Assembly (NCBI GenBank): GCA_020073585.1
Contig: JAIQEV010000035.1
Span: 1 to 39,321, forward strand
Length of the DNA stretch: 39,321 bases
From: Terriglobia bacterium
GTDB lineage: Bacteria; Acidobacteriota; Terriglobia; Acidiferrales; UBA7541
Reading direction: 5' to 3'
Below are positions 1-6,909 of the stretch, piece by piece. The notes under the pieces are model-generated. The model was not told where the DNA came from. It saw only the letters and a program-made list of their open reading frames with translations, and ran no database searches. The translations under genes were made by a program, and so were the position numbers. Positions within the stretch are counted from its first letter, which is position 1. Every line of letters starts with the position of its first letter.

Positions 1-1756
1 TGTTCTCGATGATCTTGCGCCAGCCGATGCCGGTGTTGTAGGCGCAGAAGGAGATTTCGCCCTGCTGCGTGCCGTAGGGAATGATGCACATTTCGGTGCG
101 GCGGAAGTCGTAGTTGAAGAGATCCTGGAACCACATTCCGGCGATGAACAGGAAATTCCAGGGGTCGCTCTGGCGGCGCTTGATAGCGTCTTCGTAAGTA
201 CGATCCGGGGAAGTCTTGCCGTACTTGAACTCGGACTTCTTGGTAAGCGCCCAGGTCTTGTCGAACTTCTTGAAAAGATCCATGAGCGTGAGGCCCTTGG
301 GGGCCTGGAAGGGCTTGTAGTTCTTGAGCAGGGCGAGGCCCATCATGAAGTTCGAGAGGCTCTTGCCACGGGCGGCGTCGGTGATAGCGGTGACGTCCTT
401 GACCAGCTGCGGAGCATCCAGGAAGCGCGGCACGGGCGCCCACTCCTTGGTCTCCTTGTTGATCATGATGGCCGTGCCCACGCCGCAGTTGGGGTGGCAG
501 CCGCAGGAAAGCGCGCCCCACTGCGATTCCGGGCCGTGCACCAGGTCGGAGAAGCCGGCGAAGGTGGAGATGAAGGAGATGGGGAACCAGTCGCGGGTGG
601 GCTCGACCTTGCCCACCTGGGCGCTGACGTCGTTGGCCAGGTGCGAGAGGGTGTAGCGCTGGCGGAGACGGCGCTCCGGGGTGATGTCCTCATCGCGGCC
701 GGTGAAGGAGACCGGCTGGAAGCTGACGAAGGCGATTTTCTTGGGGTTCTCCATCGCGAACTTGACGATGGTGCCGACCTGGTCGTTGTTGACGTTGTTG
801 ACGATGGTCACGACCAGGACGATCTCGATGCCCGCCTCGTGCATGTTTTCGATGGCGCGCAATTTGACGTCGAAGAGATTGCCGACCTGGCGGTGGCTGT
901 TGGCGTCGTTGCCGATGCCGTCAAACTGCAGATAGGCGTAGCGCAGCCCGGCTTCGAAAGCCTGGCGGCAGAACTCCTTGCTCTTGGCGAACTCGATGCC
1001 GTTGGTGGCGGCCTGCACGCTATTGTAGCCGACTTTGCGCGAGTAGCGGATGGCGTCCAGGAAGTACGGGCTCATGGTGGGCTCGCCGCCGGAGAACTGC
1101 ACGGACATCTGGCGGCGGGGCTTGATCTTGACGGCGTTGTCCAGGACTTCCTGGACCTCTTCCCAGGAGAGTTCGTGGACGTAGCCGACCTGGTTGGCGT
1201 CCATGAAGCAGGGGTCGCACATCATGTTGCAGCGGTTGGTGAGGTCCACGGTGAGGACCGCGCCGCGGCCGTAGCGCACGTTGCTGGAGCCGTGCTTGTG
1301 CAGGTCTTCGTCGTTGTGCGCGGGGATGTCGCGGCCGGGGAAGTTCTGCTCGATCCAGTTGAGGAACTTGGCATCGTAGGCCATCAGGTCTTCATAGTGG
1401 CCGTGGATGGGGCATTCCTTGACCATCCAGACCTGGCCGTCGCGCTCGATGATCTGGGCCTTGATCTCGCCGACCTTCTCGTTCATCAGGTCGCGCCAGT
1501 CCTTCTTGCCGTTGATGATGGCGTCGCGCGCTTCTTTCACGCAGTCGGGGCAGAGAGAATCGGTTTGCCGGGGCCAGCCGAGCGTGGGCTTGGATTTTTC
1601 CCAGGACTTGAGCAGCGGCTTCTCCGACCACTGGGGAGTGAAGGAAGGGTTCGGATTGCGCTGGTTGAAAAGTTGGACAGTGTTGAAAGTGAGGCCCGCC
1701 ACCTTGCAGACGGCCGCGTCCACAGCCCTCATGACCTGTGTGCCGATCTTAGACAT
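1..1756 (-). CDS. Radical SAM protein, tetraether / membrane-spanning lipid synthase-like (Tes/Mss type), C-terminus cut by window edge
   Basis: 585 codons are visible. The start is ATG at 1756 behind a GAGAGG ribosome site, and the frame runs off the left edge. Seen: CPDC (C69, C72) and CPIHG (C115) N-terminal cysteine motifs; the radical SAM cluster motif CNMMCDPC (C176, C180, C183); SAM-contacting GGEP at about 223-226; and a further cysteine group CGCHPNC (C418, C420, C424). Known: archaeal tetraether lipid synthase (Tes) has a similar architecture, with an N-terminal SLCPxC...CPxHG module, a radical SAM core and auxiliary clusters, and joins lipid tails by C-C bonds. Bacterial relatives (Mss) are linked to membrane-spanning fatty acids such as iso-diabolic acid. 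Inferred: it couples acyl or alkyl chain ends. It stands alone here, without lipid genes beside it. Radical SAM is near certain; the Tes/Mss assignment is likely but made by eye. Confidence 0.8.
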   Translation of the reverse strand, partial: MSKIGTQVMRAVDAAVCKVAGLTFNTVQLFNQRNPNPSFTPQWSEKPLLKSWEKSKPTLGWPRQTDSLCPDCVKEARDAIINGKKDWRDLMNEKVGEIKAQIIERDGQVWMVKECPIHGHYEDLMAYDAKFLNWIEQNFPGRDIPAHNDEDLHKHGSSNVRYGRGAVLTVDLTNRCNMMCDPCFMDANQVGYVHELSWEEVQEVLDNAVKIKPRRQMSVQFSGGEPTMSPYFLDAIRYSRKVGYNSVQAATNGIEFAKSKEFCRQAFEAGLRYAYLQFDGIGNDANSHRQVGNLFDVKLRAIENMHEAGIEIVLVVTIVNNVNNDQVGTIVKFAMENPKKIAFVSFQPVSFTGRDEDITPERRLRQRYTLSHLANDVSAQVGKVEPTRDWFPISFISTFAGFSDLVHGPESQWGALSCGCHPNCGVGTAIMINKETKEWAPVPRFLDAPQLVKDVTAITDAARGKSLSNFMMGLALLKNYKPFQAPKGLTLMDLFKKFDKTWALTKKSEFKYGKTSPDRTYEDAIKRRQSDPWNFLFIAGMWFQDLFNYDFRRTEMCIIPYGTQQGEISFCAYNTGIGWRKIIEN

Positions 1757-2450
1757 GCTTCTATGCCCTCTCTTTATCTGGAGCGACCGCAAAGCGGTCG
1801 ACTCATTCGAAACTTCGATCCCGTTACATCCCCTGCGAATGGGAAACCCCAGAGTGGTCTGGATGAATCCCCACGGGCCCTGTCAGGCTACCATGCCCGA
1901 CCTACCAGGTCTAAGTCTTTGAGCCAGCGTAGCTTGCCTGTTCCCGGGCGGCAAATCCAGCGCCTTGCGGCGAATGGGCGGGATCGGGGGTCGAACGGTC
2001 GCCTGCGGCAGCCAATGGGGAAAACCGCGGAGTGCTTACCAGGTTACTTTCAGGTCCTTCCGGCCATTTTTCCTCTATTTCCGCAGGCGGCTCCGGGAGG
2101 TTTGCGTGCGCTGCAGCGATCCGCGCGTCCCGCCCCGGCCCGCCGCGCCGCGGCTTGCGGTAATAAGCCTCGTGGCCAATCAATGATTTTTTACGGAGGC
2201 GAACCGTGTTATCTTCGCTGACGGGATCCCCTCTCCCTGGCGGCAACTGCCCCACCCCATCTGGGCCTGGTGCGCAGCAAAACCTCTCCCGGTTCGGACG
2301 GCAAAGTTTCCGCAGCGTCGCAATCCATCCATATTTGCAGCCGGCAGGTGCAACTCCGACGGATCCGCGAAGCGCAACGAGAAAGCAGTTGACCTCACTG
2401 CCGGGAACCCGGGCTCATGCGAACGAGCAAAGTTGGTTAGGAGGAAGCTG
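1757..2450. other. Intergenic region between divergent genes; no convincing gene
   Basis: 694 bases separate the radical SAM gene (minus) from the OmpA-family gene (plus). The frames crossing it have atypical, Pro/Ser/Gly/Arg-rich translations and no recognisable domain. It holds palindrome copy 1 and presumably both promoters. One plus-strand frame (2206-2451) has a GGAGG site six bases before a GTG, and its TGA overlaps the ATG of the next gene. It could be a leader peptide but looks unlike a protein. No tRNA or recognisable riboswitch was found. Confidence 0.6.
1784..1800. repeat. Dispersed 15-bp palindrome GACCGC-AAA-GCGGTC (copy 1)
   Basis: A perfect inverted repeat with 7-bp arms and a 3-nt loop, lying in the leader about 28 nt upstream of the radical SAM start. 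The same palindrome with a different triloop recurs at 12379 and 16370, always between genes. No T-run follows, so it is not a standard terminator. Confidence 0.7.
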
Positions 2451-4229
2451 ATGTGGACGAAACGCTTTATCTTTAGCGTTGCGATGGCTCTTGCTCTGTT
2501 GCTGACAGGCGCCACCGCCACTCTTGCCCAGGACGGCAAACTCAAAATTCACGCCACGCCGAAAGAGGCTTACGTCTTCGTGGACGGCCAGGCCATGAAG
2601 GAAGCCAGCCTCGGCTCGATCAAGCTCGCGCCGGGCGAGCACAAGGTGGAGCTGCGCAACTACGGCTACAAGCCGGCCACGCGCAGCGTCACCATCACTG
2701 CCGGAAAGACCAGCACCCTGGACGTCGCGCTGGAAGCCATTCCGGGAACGGTCTCCGGCCCGTGGGGCGCCCTGACCATTGAGGGAGCCGCGCGCAACGC
2801 GGTGCTGCTGAACGGCAAGACGCCCGAATTCTTCGTGGGGCACGGGGACGAGTTCGACCACGAATGGTGGTGGAAGCAGGAGCTGGTGGTGCCGCCGGGC
2901 ACGCACCAGGTCACCATCCTCGGGGGCGACAAGGAAATCTGGTCCGGGGCCGTGAACGTTCCCGCCGGGCAGCGCGTGGTGCTCGATGCGCACAAGGGTG
3001 TGCGCAAGACCGTGGCCTGGCCGCGCGGCGAGCAGCTCAAGGACGTGGCGCGGTTCAAGGCGGGCATTGCCAGCACGACCGTGGCCGTGGCCAAGCCGAC
3101 GGCGCAACTCTCCGCCAGCGGAGCCGAAGTGAGCTGCGGGAGTTCGGCGCAGCTCAAGTGGTCCTCGACGGATGCGGTGCACGCGGAAATCAGCAACGTG
3201 GGGGCCGTGGCCACCTCCGGCGAACAGACTGTAGCGCCGAAGCAGAACACCACCTATACGCTGACCGCGTCCGGGCCCGGCGGCGCGGCAACGGCTAGCG
3301 CGAGCGTGAACGTCAATGCCGCCATCCAGGCCAAGCTGGAGCTGACGCCCGCGGAGATTCACTACAAGCGCGTGGGCGACCAGGTTGTGGAGCAGGGCAG
3401 CGCCACGCTGACGTGGGCGGCGAACAACGCCGACGCCATCGCCCTGGAACCCTTCGGCGCGGTCGGGGCCAGCGGCAACCGCAGCATCGCCGCGGAGCCG
3501 CAGAAGAAGGATCCCGGGGCCGTGGATGAGACCGTCACCTACACCTTGAACGCCAAGAACGCCTGCGGCGGCGCGGAAACCCGCACCGCCACGCTGCACA
3601 TCACCGGCGTGATCGAATCCCCGGTGGTGAAGCAACTGGAAGCCCGTCTGGCGCTGCACAGCATCTACTTCCCCACCGATCAGCCGACCGCCAGAAAACC
3701 GGATGGCGGGCTGCTCGCCAGCCAGCAGCAGACGCTGACATCGCTGGCCGCGGACTTCAAGAAATATCTGACGCTCAAGCCGGAAGCGCACCTGATCCTC
3801 AGCGGCCACGCCGACCAGCGCGGGGCCGCAGGCTACAACAAGGCCCTGTCGGAGCGGCGGGTGGAGCGCACCAAGCGCTTCCTCGTGGAACAGGGTGTGC
3901 CGGTGGCCAGCCTCGAGACCAAGTCCTTCGGCAGCGAGGAGAACCTGCAAGCTCCCGAGGTCAAGAAATTGATCGAGGAGAATCCCGATCTGAAGGATGC
4001 GGATCGCAGCAAGCTGCTCCAGAACCTGGACGTCATTGTCCTGGCTAACAACCGCCGCGTGGACGTGACCCTGAGCACCACCGGACAGGAGTCGATCCGG
4101 CACTACCCGTTCAACGCCGCAGATTCCCTGACCCTGCTGAGCAAGAAGGGTGTGGGGAAAGAGAAGGTCAAAGCACCTGCGGAAACGAAGGCGCCTGCAG
4201 CCAAGAAGAAGACCAAGAAGCAGCCGTAG
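2451..4229 (+). CDS. OmpA-family envelope protein with PEGA and Ig-like domains
   Basis: 592 residues. ATG at 2451 sits 6 nt after AGGAGG, which decides the start over an in-frame TTG at 2433. In order: a signal peptide ending near TLAQ; a PEGA domain at about 25-95; a linker and Ig-like segments at about 210-390 with repeated YTL-type strands; a C-terminal OmpA domain at about 400-555; and a Lys/Ala/Pro-rich tail. The OmpA part keeps the peptidoglycan-binding pattern (GHADQRG, NKALSERR, NRRV) but carries an extra charged loop of roughly 35 residues before NRRV. Inferred role: an outer-membrane or periplasmic protein anchored to the cell wall by diaminopimelate binding. It is monocistronic, followed by a strong stem-loop at 4257. 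Confidence 0.85.
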   Translation: MWTKRFIFSVAMALALLLTGATATLAQDGKLKIHATPKEAYVFVDGQAMKEASLGSIKLAPGEHKVELRNYGYKPATRSVTITAGKTSTLDVALEAIPGTVSGPWGALTIEGAARNAVLLNGKTPEFFVGHGDEFDHEWWWKQELVVPPGTHQVTILGGDKEIWSGAVNVPAGQRVVLDAHKGVRKTVAWPRGEQLKDVARFKAGIASTTVAVAKPTAQLSASGAEVSCGSSAQLKWSSTDAVHAEISNVGAVATSGEQTVAPKQNTTYTLTASGPGGAATASASVNVNAAIQAKLELTPAEIHYKRVGDQVVEQGSATLTWAANNADAIALEPFGAVGASGNRSIAAEPQKKDPGAVDETVTYTLNAKNACGGAETRTATLHITGVIESPVVKQLEARLALHSIYFPTDQPTARKPDGGLLASQQQTLTSLAADFKKYLTLKPEAHLILSGHADQRGAAGYNKALSERRVERTKRFLVEQGVPVASLETKSFGSEENLQAPEVKKLIEENPDLKDADRSKLLQNLDVIVLANNRRVDVTLSTTGQESIRHYPFNAADSLTLLSKKGVGKEKVKAPAETKAPAAKKKTKKQP

Positions 4230-4256
4230 TCGGAAGCAGCGTCACGATGGCCGCCG

Positions 4257-4291
4257 CGCAGGCGGGTTTTCCCCGGGGAAACCCGCCTGCG
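4257..4291. other. Strong stem-loop downstream of the OmpA-family gene
   Basis: A 13-bp perfect stem (4257-4269 with 4279-4291) encloses a 9-nt loop that is itself CCCCGGGG-rich. It starts 27 nt after the OmpA stop. No T-tract follows on either strand, so it may stabilise the mRNA 3' end or act as a Rho-assisted stop rather than a classical intrinsic terminator. Confidence 0.6.
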
Positions 4292-4383
4292 ATGGCAAGC
4301 AATATAGCTCCCGCACGCCCCGTCACTCCCCGCAAGCCCCTCGTGGTGATTTCGCCGCGCAGGAAGGGAAAATTCGCACCCAT

Positions 4384-4429
4384 AAAAAAATTGCCCCGTG
4401 GAAGAGGTTGTTCTTTCTTCCACAGGGCA
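4384..4429 (-). terminator. Intrinsic terminator of the TPR/GIY-YIG-like gene
   Basis: On the minus strand a 14-bp stem (4416-4429 with 4392-4405, one mismatch) is followed by a run of seven T (4390-4384). It begins about 26 nt past the stop of the gene ending at 4456. This is a canonical Rho-independent terminator. Confidence 0.85.
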
Positions 4430-4455
4430 CGGGGCACGGAACGCCGCCGTAGCGG

Positions 4456-5532
4456 CTAGTCGTTGAGCACGGGACGCAGCAAGGCAATGACGAAATGGGC
4501 GAAGGTGGAAGCGCCTTCATCGAGCTGCACCCAGCGCACCACGCAGTGATCGTTGACGTACTTGCTGACGCGGGCTTCGGGAACGCCCAGATGATCGGCG
4601 AAGCGTTCCTTGATCGATTCCTCGCCGCGGCGTGAAGTGCCGGTGCTGCGCAGGAAATTGGCGATACCGATGCGCAGAGTGGCGCAGTTCTCCGCGTAGT
4701 AATAGGTGGTCTGGTCGGCGTCGGTGATCAGAAACACGCCGGGTCCCGCCGGGGCGCGGTCGGCATGCTCCATGCGTGAGAGCGGGCTAGCCAGCAGGCG
4801 GCGCAACTGCATCTCCAGGTGCGCGAGGCGCGAGGAAAGCGCAGGATCTCCGGAACGCGCACGCGGCCCGGGTCCGGTGGCCTCCCCGCTGGAGATGTAC
4901 GCAGGCTCATGCTCGACGCGGCGGATCACCGGGGCAGCCGCAGGGAGTTCCACGCGGGGTTCCAGCGCTTCCGGGCGGGCCGGCCGCGCGAATGTTTCCG
5001 CCGCTGCCGGGGTCACCGCCGCCGCTTCTCTTCCGCGACGGTGCTTGCGTCCACCGCGGCGTCCGCGGCGGCGGCGCTTGCGCTCCGCCGGAGCGCCGCC
5101 CTCGGCGGAACCACCTTCGTCCGCCGCGCTCGCGGCACTCAATGGGGCTGCCGGTTCGGCTTCCGCGGCGCCGCCTGGAAATGGTTCTTCGATCGAAAAA
5201 TTCGTTTCGGATTCGAACACTTGTCCTCCGGCCTCTCCGGCCGTGCTGCTCAGTTCCGCTTCGTGCGGTCGTTCTGTGACGGCGCCGCCCTCAAGGCGCG
5301 CCGCTGCCTCTTCCGCCTTTTTTTTCCAGTCGGCCCGGCGGAAGCCTTCGGAAGCCGTGCGAAACCAGCGCGCGGCTTGCGCCGCCTGCCCCGCAGCCTC
5401 GAAGTGCTGCGCCAGTTCGAACGCAGCCATGGCGTCGCGCGTCTTCTCGTAGAGTTTCTCGAGTTGGCCAGCGGGGTCGGCACCCGTGCGGGCGCGGCGG
5501 ATGCGTGCTTGGATCTGCTTCCAATCAGCCAT
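4456..5532 (-). CDS. Uncharacterised protein: TPR-like N-terminus, basic low-complexity linker, degenerate GIY-YIG-like C-terminus
   Basis: 358 residues, no signal peptide. About 1-85 is Ala-rich and helical, like TPR repeats (AFELAQHFEAAG, ARWFRTASEGF). The middle is disordered, with an Arg/Lys/Gly block (KRRRRGRRGGRKHRRG) suited to nucleic-acid binding. The last ~95 residues run PGVFLITDADQTTYYYAEN...LRIGI...ALLRPVLND. By eye these follow the PGVYL...LYVGKA...LR...PRYN pattern of UvrC-type GIY-YIG domains. The two motif tyrosines, glycine and catalytic Glu are changed, while an Arg and the final Asn remain. If homologous it is probably not an active nuclease; this is my inference. It is divergent from the FecR-like gene and has its own terminator. 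Confidence 0.7.
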   Translation of the reverse strand: MADWKQIQARIRRARTGADPAGQLEKLYEKTRDAMAAFELAQHFEAAGQAAQAARWFRTASEGFRRADWKKKAEEAAARLEGGAVTERPHEAELSSTAGEAGGQVFESETNFSIEEPFPGGAAEAEPAAPLSAASAADEGGSAEGGAPAERKRRRRGRRGGRKHRRGREAAAVTPAAAETFARPARPEALEPRVELPAAAPVIRRVEHEPAYISSGEATGPGPRARSGDPALSSRLAHLEMQLRRLLASPLSRMEHADRAPAGPGVFLITDADQTTYYYAENCATLRIGIANFLRSTGTSRRGEESIKERFADHLGVPEARVSKYVNDHCVVRWVQLDEGASTFAHFVIALLRPVLND

Positions 5533-5727
5533 GCTGCTTCCGCATTGTAACAGTGTGGGGACCAGGAGGCCAGAAGCATGGCAGTGGGGGACTGGAGGGC
5601 CCCCACAAAAGTACTAGTACAAAGGTATTATTGCTCCTAATAGTCCCCAAAACATTTCCACAGATAAGTCATTGACTTGGTACTATAAATCTCGTACTCT
5701 CCTTCCTAGTCCTCCGGAGGTGCCAGA
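5533..5727. promoter_or_regulatory. Divergent, locally AT-rich promoter region with palindrome GTACTAGTAC
   Basis: This 195-bp gap separates two divergent genes. It holds a stem-loop (5584-5590 with 5600-5606), a perfect 10-bp palindrome at 5611-5620, an interrupted TATTA/TAATA inverted repeat just after it, and a TACTATAAAT stretch near 5679-5688 that could be a -10 element for the plus gene. The AT-richness stands out from its surroundings. The operator and promoter roles are inferred; no -35 box was convincing. Confidence 0.45.
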
Positions 5728-6414
5728 GTGGTTTTCCTGCGTGGCCTAGCAACTGCTTTTGTATGTGTAATTTTGCTCGTGCCTTCTTTGCCTGCCAGCC
5801 CTTCGACCGCCCTGGGTACGGTAGTAGCCGCAGAACGCGCTCGTAGCAACGAATCGGCCATTTCCGCGGGAACTACCCTGTTTGGGGGCGAACGCCTGAG
5901 CACGGATGCGCAGGGTGCAATGCAGGCGCGCATGGGCAATGCCCGCATCTACCTCGGCGCAGCGAGTTCCGCCACGCTGACGAGCGAAGCGGGGATACCA
6001 TCCGCAACGCTGATGGCCGGCACACTGACCTTTTCCGCAGCCAGCGCCAACAGTTTCGAGTTGCGCGCCGCTGACGCCTGGATTCGCGCGCAGAGCGATA
6101 GTCCCACCGTGGCGCAAGTGACCCTGGTTGGCCCCAAGGAAATGATCATAACCAGCCGCCGCGGGCCGCTCTCCATCACCATCGGCGAGGAAATGAAGGT
6201 GATTCCCGAAGCCGGCTCCTACCGTGTGCTCCTGGACCCTCCGGCCGTGCCGGAAGCGCAGGGACCGCGCGGGGCAGGCTCCGGCGCGGGCGCCGGCTCA
6301 CCGCAGAAGGCTGCGCGGTCCAAAGATCGCATTTTGATCCTGCTGCTGGCCGCGAGCGCGGGGCTAACGGTCTTCGCCGTGCACGAAATCTTCGAAAGCC
6401 CGAGCCGGCCGTAA
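5728..6414 (+). CDS. FecR-like domain membrane protein
   Basis: 228 residues from a GTG at 5728, supported by GGAGG seven bases upstream. A signal peptide or N-terminal anchor (LATAFVCVILLVPSLPA) is followed by a beta-rich FecR-like region at about 30-170 (GTTLFGGERLSTDAQG, ARIYLGAASSATL, FELRAADAWIRAQ). Then comes a Pro/Gly/Ala linker and a C-terminal transmembrane helix (ILILLLAASAGLTVFAV). FecR domains normally sense envelope signals and act with ECF sigma factors, but no sigma factor lies nearby. In this context a surface or periplasmic structural role is equally possible. It is monocistronic, divergent from the preceding gene, and ends at a bidirectional terminator. Confidence 0.7.
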   Translation: MVFLRGLATAFVCVILLVPSLPASPSTALGTVVAAERARSNESAISAGTTLFGGERLSTDAQGAMQARMGNARIYLGAASSATLTSEAGIPSATLMAGTLTFSAASANSFELRAADAWIRAQSDSPTVAQVTLVGPKEMIITSRRGPLSITIGEEMKVIPEAGSYRVLLDPPAVPEAQGPRGAGSGAGAGSPQKAARSKDRILILLLAASAGLTVFAVHEIFESPSRP

Positions 6415-6446
6415 CGTTTTTCCAATTCTTTTCGCCATCCTAGAAG

Positions 6447-6483
6447 AAAAGCCCGCGCGTGCCAGCCACGCGCGGGCTTTTTT
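6447..6483. terminator. Bidirectional intrinsic terminator between the FecR-like gene and ridA
   Basis: An 11-bp GC-rich stem (6451-6461 with 6467-6477) has a 5-nt loop, an A-rich flank on the left and a T-run (6478-6483) on the right. It can therefore stop transcription from both converging genes. Confidence 0.9.
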
Positions 6484-6531
6484 GCAGAATCCGCAGCGGT
6501 GCGCATTTCCGCGCCGCTTCCGGCCGACTGG

Positions 6532-6909
6532 CTAGCTCGTGGCGATCGCGTCGATTTCGACGAGCGCATCCTTGGGCAACCGCGCCACCTGGACAGTGGA
6601 GCGCGCCGGCGGGGCCAGCGGAAAGTACTTGCCGTAAACTTCGTTCATCGCCTCGAAATCGTTCAGGTCCTTCAGGTAGACCGTGATCTTGACGATGTGC
6701 TGCATCTTCGAGCCCGCCGCCTCCACGATCCCCTTGAGGTTTTCCATCACGCGCTGGGTCTGCTGCTTGATATCGCCAGCCAGCATCTCCCCGGTCTTGG
6801 GGTCCAGCGCCACCTGGCCGGAAAGGAAGATGAATCCGTTGGCCCGGTTGGCCTGCGAATAGGGTCCAATGGGCTTGGGTCCGCGGTCCGTCAGAACGAC
6901 ATCTTTCAT
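6532..6909 (-). CDS. ridA: RidA family reactive-intermediate deaminase
   Basis: 125 residues, full length for the YjgF/YER057c/UK114 family. RidA hydrolyses enamine/imine intermediates such as 2-aminoacrylate to the keto acid plus ammonia, protecting PLP enzymes in the cytoplasm. Seen: GPYSQA near the N-terminus, FLSGQVALDPKTGEM, and the catalytic-arginine region PARSTVQVARLPKDALVEIDAIA. The start ATG has AAGGAGAG upstream and overlaps the TGA of the preceding M1-like gene as ATGA, so the two are probably translationally coupled. It is the last gene of a run beginning with rel. Confidence 0.93.
   Translation of the reverse strand: MKDVVLTDRGPKPIGPYSQANRANGFIFLSGQVALDPKTGEMLAGDIKQQTQRVMENLKGIVEAAGSKMQHIVKITVYLKDLNDFEAMNEVYGKYFPLAPPARSTVQVARLPKDALVEIDAIATS

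Noticed and set aside
1806-1822. ATTCGAAACTTCGATC as a fifth heptamer array
   Set aside because: The spacing is 8, not 7, and only two TTCG units are present.
494-2221. 575-codon plus-strand open frame opposite the radical SAM gene
   Set aside because: Its translation has the Val/Ala/Asp/Leu bias of an antisense frame in GC-rich DNA and no domain; the minus strand holds clear radical SAM motifs.
2060-2450. Possible tRNA or c-di-GMP riboswitch in the intergenic region
   Set aside because: No acceptor/T-arm pattern (GGTTCRANNCC) and no conserved riboswitch core could be found.
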